This document shows positions 36,354 through 45,144 of a stretch of 64,000 nt of DNA, one piece after another (the first letter of the stretch is position 1; every line of letters begins with the position of its first letter). This DNA comes from Photobacterium atrarenae. GTDB taxonomy: Bacteria > Pseudomonadota > Gammaproteobacteria > Enterobacterales > Vibrionaceae. The DNA lies in assembly GCF_024380015.1 (NCBI RefSeq), contig NZ_CP101509.1, positions 1,791,599-1,855,598 on the forward strand, written 5' to 3'. A program made the translations under genes and the position numbers. A model generated the notes under the pieces. The model ran no database searches. It had not been told where the DNA came from and was given only the letters and a program-made list of their open reading frames with translations.

Positions 36354-37451
36354 ATGGCCAGCTTTTTCAAATCGTCCTGCCTGTTTTTCCCCCTGCTGAT
36401 GCTGCTCCTCTGGGCATTCCCCTGCACCGCTACAACCGCCGTGAAACCCATCGTCCAGGTTGGCAGCTACCACTGTCCGCCATTTGTGATCAAACACGAA
36501 GACGGTACATTCTCCGGACTCAGCATTCTGCTGTGGGAGCACATTGCCAAACAACTGGGCATCCAGTATGAAATCAAAGAATATGAGCTAAAAACACTAC
36601 TGGATAAAATTGCTGACAACGAGGTGAATATCGGCGTCTCCTGCCTGTCGATCACCCCTGAGCGCGAGTTACGTTTCGATTTCTCTCATTCTTTTTATGA
36701 AACCCACCTGGCCATTGCCGTCAAACAAAAAAGCTACGCCTCTGCCGCGGCAAACTTTCTAACAAACAAACAGTTACTGACAGTACTCGGATTTATCTTT
36801 ATTGCCGCAGCTCTGGTTGGTGCGATTTATTACCTGCTCGAACACAAAGTCAACGATAAGCTCTACTCCATGCCTTCTCGCCGGGCCAAACTCATCGAGG
36901 GGTTTATTCTCGGCTTGCTCTTCATCACCAAAGGGCCGTTCAATTACTTTGAGTTTAAAACGCTGACCGGGCGTGTGATCACCGTGATGCTGGCCATCGC
37001 AACCACTCTGTTTATTGCCAGTATCACGGCATTACTGGCCAGTACTTTCACCCTGGGTTTGTTAAGTTCTGAGATTAGGGGCCCGCAAGACCTGGTCGAT
37101 TTTCCGGTTGGCGCCAAAGCGGCTTCAACCTCATCGGTCTATCTCACCAACCGCGGCATTGTGCACCGGCAATACCGGGATAATCACCAGTTATTGGAAG
37201 CGTTGGAGAAGGAGGAAGTTGAGGCGGTTGTGGCGGATAATGCTGTCCTGATGTACCTGATCAAAAATGCCAAAGAACAAGGTGAGTTTCAGCAGTTGAT
37301 GGTTCTGCCTTATCCGTTTGAAAAGCAGAACTACGGCTTTGCGATTGAAGATAAAAGTCCGTATACCGAGGCGCTGAATCGGGCGTTGCTTCATGTTCGC
37401 AGAACCCCGGCCTGGCGACAGGCGCTGCATGAATACTTTGCTGAAAAGTAA
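36354..37451 (+). CDS. Ionotropic glutamate receptor-like protein: binding domain with inserted channel
   Basis: The 365-residue protein has a signal peptide, the first lobe of a periplasmic amino-acid-binding domain (VQVGSYHCPPFVIKHEDGTF, GVSCLSITPERELRFDFSHS), a channel unit, and the second lobe (VGAKAASTSSVYL to EYFAEK). The channel unit spans about residues 140-235: helix LTVLGFIFIAAALVGAIYYL, a pore-loop-like FITKGPFNYFEFKT, then helix RVITVMLAIATTLFIASITA. This is the prokaryotic GluR architecture. The pore lacks the TVGYG potassium filter of GluR0. Expected role is a ligand-gated channel; ligand and ion are unknown. AGGAGC sets the start. Confidence 0.8.
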   Translation: MASFFKSSCLFFPLLMLLLWAFPCTATTAVKPIVQVGSYHCPPFVIKHEDGTFSGLSILLWEHIAKQLGIQYEIKEYELKTLLDKIADNEVNIGVSCLSITPERELRFDFSHSFYETHLAIAVKQKSYASAAANFLTNKQLLTVLGFIFIAAALVGAIYYLLEHKVNDKLYSMPSRRAKLIEGFILGLLFITKGPFNYFEFKTLTGRVITVMLAIATTLFIASITALLASTFTLGLLSSEIRGPQDLVDFPVGAKAASTSSVYLTNRGIVHRQYRDNHQLLEALEKEEVEAVVADNAVLMYLIKNAKEQGEFQQLMVLPYPFEKQNYGFAIEDKSPYTEALNRALLHVRRTPAWRQALHEYFAEK

Positions 37452-37469
37452 AAAGTCGTGAGCGGCGAA

Positions 37470-37499
37470 CAAAAAAAAGGCGGTGATCAATCACCGCCA
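37470..37499 (-). terminator. Terminator of ravA-viaA
   Basis: On the minus strand a perfect 8-bp or longer stem (GGCGGTGATTGATCACCGCC) is followed by eight T residues. It also lies just after the plus-strand receptor-like gene but has no T-run in that direction. Confidence 0.88.
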
Positions 37500-37561
37500 A
37501 CGACAAGACAACTAGAGATTTTATTATTTTAGTGTGGAATTCGGTTCAACATCGGCAGCAC

Positions 37562-39010
37562 TTATTTCCATTTCAACAGTCGGCCCAGCTGAGACGGATG
37601 ATAAGACCAACAGTGATCGAAAATCGTCATCAGTTCCGGGTTTCCATATTTAGATAAATTTACCGCATGAAAACGGTTCTTATGTTCTTTCAGCTTCTGA
37701 ATCCGTTTCATCATCGCATCCGGTTGTGACGGTGCAATGAAATCGGATAATACAACCAGATCGGCATTCTGGTATTTCTCACTGCTCATCAGCGCAATAG
37801 ACTTGTCCAATACCGGCCCCAAATCTGTCCCGCCATGGAACGAATAAGACAGAAAATTCAGCACCTCCCGCAAGCCGTCCTGCTTGGTTAACTCATAGGT
37901 GATCTGCTGGGTAGAAAACATGATCACATAACAGTCCCGTTCTTCCGCCAGCGCGATCTGCATCAGGCCATAAGCCAAAGCCTTCGCGCACTGCTCCGGG
38001 AATCCGTTCATCGAGCCGGACGCATCAATACAAACAATAAACGGCCCTTTATCCTGCTCGACCTGCTTGGTTTGCCTTTTGTAGGCTTTCACCTTGCGAA
38101 GCTTGCGCTGCGCCCCTTGCATGCGGTAGTTCATCAAACGCTTATCCACCAGATGCTTGTAGAAAACCACCTCCAGCTCAGGATAGGCCAGGAACATCGC
38201 TTCGTTGGGCAACAGCTTAGCCAGATCGTCACTCTCATGCACGCCGACAATATCATCAGTGACGCTGTCACTCCTCTCTTCAACCATCTTCAGATCTTCC
38301 GACCGAACACGTGCCTGATTGGGGTCATCTACTTCATTGGCCATGCGACCCAGCTTCTCGGCAATCTCTTGCAATCCTCTGTTCTTTTTCAGGAAAGCAG
38401 CCATCGTCTTTAAGCTCTTCACATCTGTCCGGGTCAGCTTGGCTTGCGCCATATCCCATAAACGGCCTGCTTTTTTTTCATCGCCGGCTTCAGTGACTTC
38501 GTTCATCTGCTGCATGGTTTCAATGCGCTGATACAGATCCGCCAGCAGCTTTTCCTTGTGCTGCTCCAGCTCTGTAAGTTGGGCTTCGGTCAGCGACTGC
38601 GTCAGAGCCTGATACCACTGGTTGCAGAAATAGCTCTGAAACATCAGGTTATGTTTCTGATGCTCCCGATCCAGTAAGCTTTTGGCTCGGAAATAGAAAG
38701 AAGAGTACCCCTCAAGCTTTTTAACCACACCGTCAGCGTGCTCAAAGAAGTAATCCGGATCCCATTGGCTCACCTGTTGGTAGAGCTCAATTTCCCGCAG
38801 GAATCGCTCTTCGACACTGACCCGGCTGATCCGCTGCTGAACCTGCCCCCGCCATTTCATGATCTGATTTTTCATCGCCGATTTTATGCCCGGATTCTGC
38901 TCAGCTGCGACCATCAATTGCGGACGGACCATCAGTTCCTGCACCGCATTATCAATGATGCCGGACTCAGAGAGCATCAGGGCCAAATTTATACTTTCAT
39001 TCACTGGCAT
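37562..39010 (-). CDS. viaA: VWA-domain protein ViaA
   Basis: ViaA is the partner of the MoxR ATPase RavA; in E. coli the pair affects aminoglycoside sensitivity and interacts with respiratory complexes and lipids. The 482-residue protein has a helical N-terminal region and a C-terminal von Willebrand A domain with the MIDAS motif CIDASGSMNGF, then GGTDLGPVL and VVLSDFIAPS. It starts 16 bases after ravA and is followed by a terminator. Confidence 0.9.
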   Translation of the reverse strand: MPVNESINLALMLSESGIIDNAVQELMVRPQLMVAAEQNPGIKSAMKNQIMKWRGQVQQRISRVSVEERFLREIELYQQVSQWDPDYFFEHADGVVKKLEGYSSFYFRAKSLLDREHQKHNLMFQSYFCNQWYQALTQSLTEAQLTELEQHKEKLLADLYQRIETMQQMNEVTEAGDEKKAGRLWDMAQAKLTRTDVKSLKTMAAFLKKNRGLQEIAEKLGRMANEVDDPNQARVRSEDLKMVEERSDSVTDDIVGVHESDDLAKLLPNEAMFLAYPELEVVFYKHLVDKRLMNYRMQGAQRKLRKVKAYKRQTKQVEQDKGPFIVCIDASGSMNGFPEQCAKALAYGLMQIALAEERDCYVIMFSTQQITYELTKQDGLREVLNFLSYSFHGGTDLGPVLDKSIALMSSEKYQNADLVVLSDFIAPSQPDAMMKRIQKLKEHKNRFHAVNLSKYGNPELMTIFDHCWSYHPSQLGRLLKWK

Positions 39011-39026
39011 CGTTTACGCTCCCGAT

Positions 39027-40682
39027 TCAAGAGAAATATTCGGACAGGTGAGCAATACGGAAGACGCTTTTATCAATCACAATCTTCAGCTCAGTCACCG
39101 CATCAGACGCCGTGGAAATACTCTGCTCAATCAAGGCCGGTAAATCTGCCTCAATAAAGGTGTGTGGCAACGCACCATGGAAACTACTGCGTGAAATCTT
39201 GAGCAAGTGCTCAGCTTCAGAGACTTTGCTCAGTGCCTTTTCCGCTTCCAGCTGCCACAGCTGTTGCTGCGCATTGGTGATCCCACCACTGCCGGCTAAA
39301 CCAACCAGAACAGAACGGTTTGCGATGTCTTTGATCACCAGCTGTTGCTGGGCATCAATTTCAAATTGTAAGCGACACAAATGGGTGTTCTTGTTCACAA
39401 ACCCATAGATATCACATTGGCCGGTTTTGATTTTTTTCTCAAATTCATCCCCATCGACATAAACCCAGCGGCTGTCCCCGCTTTCCTGTTCAGACACGGA
39501 CGGGTTTTGCTGCAACATCACCAGTTTAATCATCCGCGGATTATTGTTGACGTTATAACGCCGTGCCGAACTGAAATCATATTTAAACCATTCTTTGCGC
39601 ATCATGGTTTCGCGAGAGAAGGTCATGCACAATGCCGTCGCGATATCTTGATGAACATCGTCGATAATGGTCTGCGCTTCAGTCGCACTCGCCTGCGCCG
39701 CCTCCTGATCAAACGCTTTCTGTGTTGCAAACTGACGGATCAGTTCACGAACCACGTGCCGTGATTCCGGGCTATGCCACAAGCAATCCTGTAACAGCAA
39801 CAAATCAAGTGGATTCACAGCATCCCGGCCGTTAAAGAAAGCACTGGCTTTCAGTAAACGAACCGACTTCTTCCAGCGCCGATCCGAGATATAAAGCTCG
39901 CTCTCTTCTGCGGCAAAATCTGCACCGCTCTCGGCGCGTTGCTCGATCATGGTTTTCAAGGCATAAATCTTCTCAAAGATCGCCTCACCCAGACGAATAT
40001 CATCAATATGTTGCTGCCAGTTGTCGTATTCTTCATCCGTAATCGCCAATCCGGGCTCTAACTCCTGAATGCTCGGACCTTCCCCCATCAGCATGGCTTT
40101 GAAGTTCTGCTTTTCCTGGATCCGGTTCACAAACACCCGCACCAGCATTCGGTCAAACAGGGCTTCCAGTCCGCTGTCTTCCTCAGGTAGTTCATTTGAA
40201 GCAGTGATCAGCAGACGCATCGGCACCGGCAGCGTGTCCTGACCATTTTTAAATGTGCGTTCATTGACAACGGTCAGCAAGGTATTGAGGATCGCCGGGC
40301 CGGCTTTCCAGATCTCATCCAGAAAAACAACCTGCGCAGTCGGCAAGTAACCATCAATCAGGCGGACATATTTCCCGTTATCTTTCAATTCCTGAATCGA
40401 CAATGGCCCGAAAACTTCCTCAGGGGTTGAGAAACGCGTCATGAGATAATCAAAAAAGCGGCTGTTATCAAAGGCCTGGATCAGCCGTTTCGCAATCAGA
40501 CTTTTCGCAATCCCTGGCGGCCCAAGCAAGAAAACACTTTCGCCGGCGAGCGCGGCAAGCAGGCAGAGTTTAATCGTTTCTTCCCGTTCATAGACACCGT
40601 TTGACAGCGCCTTGATCAGCTTCTGGATACGCTCAGAAACGAGCGCTTTGTTTGGTTGCGCCTGGCTCGCCATTGACAGCAT
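39027..40682 (-). CDS. ravA: MoxR-type AAA+ ATPase RavA
   Basis: RavA is a hexameric MoxR AAA+ ATPase. The 551-residue protein has Walker A FLLGPPGIAKSLIAKRL near residue 46, Walker B VVFLDEIWKAGPAIL, and sensor 1 LLITASNELPEEDSG, then an additional C-terminal triple-helical and LARA-like region. The length is near the 498 of E. coli with a longer tail. The start at 40682 has GAGGGG about eight bases upstream; ATG at 40673 is an alternative, and an earlier one at 40724 would add 14 residues. Confidence 0.9.
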   Translation of the reverse strand: MLSMASQAQPNKALVSERIQKLIKALSNGVYEREETIKLCLLAALAGESVFLLGPPGIAKSLIAKRLIQAFDNSRFFDYLMTRFSTPEEVFGPLSIQELKDNGKYVRLIDGYLPTAQVVFLDEIWKAGPAILNTLLTVVNERTFKNGQDTLPVPMRLLITASNELPEEDSGLEALFDRMLVRVFVNRIQEKQNFKAMLMGEGPSIQELEPGLAITDEEYDNWQQHIDDIRLGEAIFEKIYALKTMIEQRAESGADFAAEESELYISDRRWKKSVRLLKASAFFNGRDAVNPLDLLLLQDCLWHSPESRHVVRELIRQFATQKAFDQEAAQASATEAQTIIDDVHQDIATALCMTFSRETMMRKEWFKYDFSSARRYNVNNNPRMIKLVMLQQNPSVSEQESGDSRWVYVDGDEFEKKIKTGQCDIYGFVNKNTHLCRLQFEIDAQQQLVIKDIANRSVLVGLAGSGGITNAQQQLWQLEAEKALSKVSEAEHLLKISRSSFHGALPHTFIEADLPALIEQSISTASDAVTELKIVIDKSVFRIAHLSEYFS

Positions 40683-41234
40683 AGGATGACCCCTCTGAAT
40701 GTTATGTCCATGTGCCGATTGCACAACAATTCCTAATCTTCTAAAGAATAGACATAAAACACACGTTGTTACAATATTGTTAACTGAAATGTTTTGTTAC
40801 AGTCCTTGTATATCAAAGAGTTTGTTCCATCACTAGAAGTGAAACTTTGTTTTCAATAATGATGTGTTGAAAACACCCTTGCATTTATAGGGACTAAAGA
40901 ACCTTCATGTTACTAACAGAATATTTATCAGAGTTTTATACTTAATGATAAGGCGATCACGCGATGAAGAAACAAAATGAGAAAAATGACGAAATTCACA
41001 CTTTTAAACCAATTTAGTTAACGAGTGGTTAATTATTATACATCGTGTGTTTTTGAATAATGGCTGCTCACTTCGTTGGCGGGTCAATATCGCCACAAAC
41101 CTCCTGCCACCCTGTATTGAAACCGGAAACACTCAGGAATCCTCATAAAAGCTACGGAAATCACTTGTCTGACCACGCCCTCTCTGAGATCATCCTCCCC
41201 AACTCCGGCTCTCTGTTTTCCCCTATCCTGGCTT
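40683..41234. other. Intergenic region with a 9-bp dyad
   Basis: About 550 AT-rich bases separate divergent ravA and the diguanylate cyclase gene. An inverted repeat TGTTTTCAA/TTGAAAACA with a 10-base spacer lies at 40848-40875. A 12-codon frame begins at the ATG near 40907 but has no support beyond its start and stop. No RNA gene was recognised. The promoters of ravA and possibly of the cyclase should lie here. Confidence 0.4.
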
Positions 41235-42110
41235 ATGAAAAACATTTCCCAATTCCCGATTCACCTGACAGCCCTCGTATGCGCCGGCATTCTGCTTTCC
41301 GTGTTCATTCCAACCAGCCATGGGTTGGATATTCCGGTTTCGATACTGACCCTGGTACTCCTGGTATTACTGATCCGAGAGGCCAGCGGCACCGAGATGC
41401 GGGGATGGCTGATACTGTCGCTGGGGACATACGGCATCGGGCTACTGGCGGATTTGCTGGATGAAATACCGGAGCTCAGTGGAAACTGGCTGCTCGAAAA
41501 TGCAGAAAACAGCTTTATGCACATTGGCGTCTTCCTGCTCTGCTTTTGTTTCAACAAACTACTCCAACGTTACCGAGCGCTGACCAGTAGTCTCAATGCT
41601 CAGATTCACAAAGCCAGAGATCTGGAAACCAAGCTCAGCCGCATGGCGCTGGAAGATGAGCTGACCGGATTGCAGAACCGTCTCGCCCTGTTCCGCCGTT
41701 TTGACTACATGGCGATCAACAACCAGCGAGGGCTCCTGGCCTATATTGACCTTGACAATTTTAAGCATGTCAACGATCAGTACGGGCACAAGCAAGGAGA
41801 CGAGCTATTGCGTGAAATTGCGGCTCTGCTGGTCAAAACCGCCCCCACCGGGAGCCAGGCCTACCGGATCGGCGGGGATGAATTTGTGGTGTTGCTGCCC
41901 TGTGAAGATCAGCAGCGATACAATCGGTGGATCGAACGGTTGTATCAAAGCGTGAAACCAATAACTGAACGATTCCAAATTGATTTAAGCATCGGGCTGG
42001 CCGTTTATTATTCCGGCAACTTGAGTGATCCGGACAGCTTGCTGGCCACCGCGGATAAGAATATGTATTGCGCCAAAACCCCTAAGCCTGCGACGACTCC
42101 TGCAACCTAG
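41235..42110 (+). CDS. Diguanylate cyclase (GGDEF), membrane-bound
   Basis: The enzyme makes c-di-GMP from two GTP. The 291-residue protein has about four membrane helices in the first 112 residues, a short coiled coil (LNAQIHKARDLETKLSRMAL), and a GGDEF domain with DELTGLQNRLALFRRF, AYIDLDNFKHVNDQYGHKQGD and RIGGDEFVVLL (GGDEF at 213-217). The catalytic site is intact. No RxxD inhibitory site is found five residues before GGDEF, so product inhibition by that route is unlikely. The ribosome-binding site is weak. It could feed PelD, encoded 12 kb upstream. Confidence 0.9.
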   Translation: MKNISQFPIHLTALVCAGILLSVFIPTSHGLDIPVSILTLVLLVLLIREASGTEMRGWLILSLGTYGIGLLADLLDEIPELSGNWLLENAENSFMHIGVFLLCFCFNKLLQRYRALTSSLNAQIHKARDLETKLSRMALEDELTGLQNRLALFRRFDYMAINNQRGLLAYIDLDNFKHVNDQYGHKQGDELLREIAALLVKTAPTGSQAYRIGGDEFVVLLPCEDQQRYNRWIERLYQSVKPITERFQIDLSIGLAVYYSGNLSDPDSLLATADKNMYCAKTPKPATTPAT

Positions 42111-42156
42111 ATGAAATTCCTGTGGATTGAGGGATATACACCGCATTTTCACATTA

Positions 42157-42174
42157 TTGTCATGTTTTCGTCAT
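42157..42174 (+). promoter_or_regulatory. Pho box upstream of the pstS-like gene
   Basis: TTGTCATGTTTTCGTCAT has the two 7-base half sites (consensus CTGTCAT) separated by four bases, in the expected position 43 bases before the start codon. It predicts activation by PhoB under phosphate limitation. Confidence 0.75.
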
Positions 42175-42216
42175 AAGCTATGCGGGTCTTTTACTGGTTT
42201 ATTTTGGAGAAACATA

Positions 42217-43041
42217 ATGTTGACCAGGGCAACTACCCTTTGCGCCATTTTCGCCAGCCTTGCATTTCATGTCCAAGCCAAGCAGACCGTGACGGTGACT
42301 GGCTCGACCTCTGTCACCCATGTCGTGGAGGTACTGGCTGAAACTTATTCTAATACACATCAAGATACTTTCATTGCTGTGCAGGGCGTAGGGTCTTCGG
42401 CCGGTATTGCCGCGGTAAAAAAAGATGCTGCTGACATCGGCATGAGCTCCCGATACCTGAAAGCTGCGGAGATCAACCCGGATGTCACCACCGTAACCAT
42501 CGCGCATGACGGCATTGCACTGGTAGTGAACAAAAACAACCCGGTTCAGAACCTCACTCGGGAGCAAGTCTCTCAGATTTATCATGGTGAAATTACCAAC
42601 TGGAACCAGGTTGGGGGGCCGGACCTGCAAATGGCTGTCGTCAGCCGGGAAAGTGCATCAGGTTCCCGTTTTTCTTTCGAAGATTTCATGGGACTGACAC
42701 AACAGATCGCTGGTCAGACGGTATCTGACATCAATCCTCAGGTGCTTGTCGTAAACACCAACGGCATGGTCAAGAGCCTGGTTTCGCGGAATGTTCATGC
42801 CATTGGCTACATGTCACTGGGATCGATCGATGATTCCGTCAAACCGCTTGCATTCGATGGCGTAACCCCGACCCTGGAAAATCTTGAATCCGGCAAATAC
42901 AAGATTTCGCGCCCATTCATGATGCTCTACAAAGCACAGAAAATTAAACCCGCAGCCAAAGACTTCATCAATTTTGTAACCTCAGATAAAGGTCAGACCG
43001 TCATTGACCAACGCGGTTATATTGCTGTCCATCAGCAGTAA
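42217..43041 (+). CDS. pstS: Phosphate-binding periplasmic protein (PstS family)
   Basis: The 274-residue product has a signal peptide ending near VQA, then VTVTGSTSVTHVVEVLAETY, VQGVGSSAGIAAVKKDAADIG and SRESASGSRFSFEDF, which hold the Ser and Arg residues that bind phosphate in PstS. It is the short form of the family, and its pst transport partners are not in the window. The start at 42217 has TTGGAGAA upstream; an earlier frame adds 30 residues that do not look like a signal. A Pho box precedes it and a terminator follows. Confidence 0.88.
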   Translation: MLTRATTLCAIFASLAFHVQAKQTVTVTGSTSVTHVVEVLAETYSNTHQDTFIAVQGVGSSAGIAAVKKDAADIGMSSRYLKAAEINPDVTTVTIAHDGIALVVNKNNPVQNLTREQVSQIYHGEITNWNQVGGPDLQMAVVSRESASGSRFSFEDFMGLTQQIAGQTVSDINPQVLVVNTNGMVKSLVSRNVHAIGYMSLGSIDDSVKPLAFDGVTPTLENLESGKYKISRPFMMLYKAQKIKPAAKDFINFVTSDKGQTVIDQRGYIAVHQQ

Positions 43042-43058
43042 TTAACTGACCAACAGAA

Positions 43059-43094
43059 CAGACAGGCCAGCTTTTGCTGGCCTGTCTGTTTTCT
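43059..43094 (+). terminator. Terminator of the pstS-like gene
   Basis: A perfect 12-bp stem AGACAGGCCAGC/GCTGGCCTGTCT with a TTTT loop is followed by GTTTTCT. The minus-strand sulfurtransferase gene ends just beyond, so it may serve both genes. Confidence 0.85.
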
Positions 43095-43096
43095 CA

Positions 43097-43957
43097 TCAA
43101 TCGCCGCTCTGAACAACCGGATATTTCAATCCGCTTCCCCACTCACTCCACGAGCCGTCGTACACCGTCAACCGCTTCCGGCCCGCCAACTCAGCTGCCA
43201 GCGCCAGGGTACAGGCAGTCACCCCCGAACCACAGGTAAAAATCAGCTGCTGCTCTTGATCGCTGAGAGCATCAAACCGTTGCCGCAACAGCTCAACGTC
43301 GAGAAAATAACCCGCTTTCACGAGCTGAGTAAATGGCAGACTTTTGGCCTGAGGCATATGACCGCAGCGGATCCCTGCCCTTGGTTCTGGCTGCGTGCCG
43401 TAGAACCGGGCCGCTGGGCGTGCATCGAGCACCTGACATCCCTGCTCCTCAAGTTGTTGGTGTAGAGTATCCGCATCGATCACCCACTCAGGCTGATACA
43501 CCGCCCGAAAAGTTGCAGGTTGCGGTGCCACGGGCTCACCAGACTCGAGCGGATATCCGGCGGCTTCCCAACCGGGTAAACCACCATCCAGCACGGCAAC
43601 GCTATTGTGTCCCATCGCGCGAAACATCCACCACACTCTGGGGGCTGAGAACACGCCCTGGCTGTCATACACTACAATGGTGGCATGCTGCGCGATCCCC
43701 AGCTCTGATACGGCCTGAGAAAATTGGTTTTCATTGGGCAGCATATGTGGCAGATCGGAATCTGGATCCGCAATTTTGGTATCGAAATCAAAATAACGTG
43801 CGTCGGGAATACGCTTAGCTTTCCATTCCTGCACAGGATCCCGGTCGGTTCCTGGAAGAAACCAGCTGGCATCAAGGACAACAAGATCAGACTGATCTAA
43901 ATGCTCGAACAGCCACGTCGCCGTGACCAGGGGAGAGGGTAAGATTGTTACCGACAT
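43097..43957 (-). CDS. sseA: 3-mercaptopyruvate sulfurtransferase (rhodanese family)
   Basis: The enzyme transfers sulfur from 3-mercaptopyruvate to a thiol or cyanide acceptor. The 286-residue protein has two rhodanese domains: an inactive N-terminal one (VVLDASWFLPGTDRD, DARYFDFD) and a C-terminal catalytic one with the loop TCGSGVTACTLAL. Cys242 is the catalytic residue, and the CGSGVTA form is typical of mercaptopyruvate rather than thiosulfate sulfurtransferases. AAGGAACGCACT sets the start. It is divergent from and close to the LpxR-like gene. Confidence 0.92.
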   Translation of the reverse strand: MSVTILPSPLVTATWLFEHLDQSDLVVLDASWFLPGTDRDPVQEWKAKRIPDARYFDFDTKIADPDSDLPHMLPNENQFSQAVSELGIAQHATIVVYDSQGVFSAPRVWWMFRAMGHNSVAVLDGGLPGWEAAGYPLESGEPVAPQPATFRAVYQPEWVIDADTLHQQLEEQGCQVLDARPAARFYGTQPEPRAGIRCGHMPQAKSLPFTQLVKAGYFLDVELLRQRFDALSDQEQQLIFTCGSGVTACTLALAAELAGRKRLTVYDGSWSEWGSGLKYPVVQSGD

Positions 43958-43985
43958 AGTGCGTTCCTTTCACTGGAAAAACTTT

Positions 43986-45047
43986 ATGCTTCGTGTTGTA
44001 TTTATCACTCACATGCTCCTTTTATCACCTGTGACTTTTGCTGGCAACTCGGGCAGTGTGTCCGTTACTTTGGATAATGACGGCATACTCGGAGCGGACA
44101 AGAACTATACCCATGGTTTCTTTGCCAGTTACCACACCCCTGCCAGCAGCGCTTTCCAGCAACGGCTACCCTCGGCCCTGGCTTACGGAGCTGACGCGCT
44201 GCTGTCCAATCGTCTGCTCTTTGATGATCAAAGCCTGAAAGGCTGGAGCGCTCGGCTCGGTTACCAAATCTGGACCCCCGCAACCCTGTCCAGTGATGTC
44301 CCGCTTGCTGGCGAGCGGCCTTATGCCGGATTACTGTTTGTCGAGGCTGCGCTCTATCAATTCTCTATGACAAGGTCAGATACCCTGCAAGTCATGGTGG
44401 GAACCCTTGGCCCGCATGCGCTTGCCAAGGAAGGACAGAGTGTGACCCACAATCTGATTGGCTCAGAACAGCCCCAAGGCTGGGATTATCAAATTGACAA
44501 TCAACCGGTATTCACCCTGAGCTACCAGAGCAATCGGCGGTTTCTTCATGGCCAGCTGAACCATTCACAGACAAGACATCACCTGGAAGATCAAACCTCG
44601 GACAGACGACTCTCCATCGTTCGTTACGATCTGAGCTATACCGGCCGGGTGAGCATCGGAAACTATCAAACCGAAGTTGCCGCCGGCCTGATCGCGCGAC
44701 TCGGTACTGACCTGAACAGCCCGAGCGGCAGCATTACCTTTGAGTCCGGACATGGCTTCAACCCCGGTATGCGGGTTTCTCACAGCCCCGACCAATTCCT
44801 GTTCATGGGCCTGGAAGGACGTCGCCAGTTCACAGACCTGACGATCGAAGGCACCCGCCACAGCCATCAAGTGCCAATTCCCCCAACAACTCTCGAGCCC
44901 TGGCAAGCAAGCCTGCAGTTTGGTGGCGCCTATTTGCTGCCAGACTGGGGGGCTGTCGCGAGCCTTACGTTGAATACCCCAGACTTTCAGCAGGACAGTC
45001 AAAACGGATACGCTTGGGGATCACTCATGGTATTCTTGCACTGGTGA
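43986..45047 (+). CDS. lpxR: LpxR-like lipid A 3'-O-deacylase (outer membrane)
   Basis: LpxR removes the 3'-acyloxyacyl chain of lipid A at the outer-membrane surface. The 353-residue protein has a signal peptide (cleavage near TFAG), then VTLDNDGIL (Asn31, Asp32) and KNYTHGF (Thr42, His43), matching the catalytic cluster, GERPYAGLLFVEAAL and VTHNLIGSEQPQGWDYQI. Alternating strands end in a typical barrel terminus, MVFLHW. The start at 43986 is taken because an upstream extension to 43923 adds residues that overlap the divergent sulfurtransferase gene; the ribosome-binding site is weak. Confidence 0.85.
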   Translation: MLRVVFITHMLLLSPVTFAGNSGSVSVTLDNDGILGADKNYTHGFFASYHTPASSAFQQRLPSALAYGADALLSNRLLFDDQSLKGWSARLGYQIWTPATLSSDVPLAGERPYAGLLFVEAALYQFSMTRSDTLQVMVGTLGPHALAKEGQSVTHNLIGSEQPQGWDYQIDNQPVFTLSYQSNRRFLHGQLNHSQTRHHLEDQTSDRRLSIVRYDLSYTGRVSIGNYQTEVAAGLIARLGTDLNSPSGSITFESGHGFNPGMRVSHSPDQFLFMGLEGRRQFTDLTIEGTRHSHQVPIPPTTLEPWQASLQFGGAYLLPDWGAVASLTLNTPDFQQDSQNGYAWGSLMVFLHW

Positions 45048-45144
45048 TCTTGTATTTTCAGGGAACATGTTTCTCTTACCAGATTTTCCGACTATAACTC
45101 AAATATACATAAAAGCGCATATTCCGTGTTGAAGAGATTCCTTT

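Noticed and set aside
40907..40945. 12-codon frame (MLLTEYLSEFYT) as a leader peptide
   Set aside because: No attenuator hairpin, no codon run and no gene at a suitable distance downstream.
41060..41464. 134-codon frame overlapping the start of the diguanylate cyclase
   Set aside because: It lies in a different frame from the cyclase, with no hydrophobic pattern or motif; it is a shadow of the real gene.
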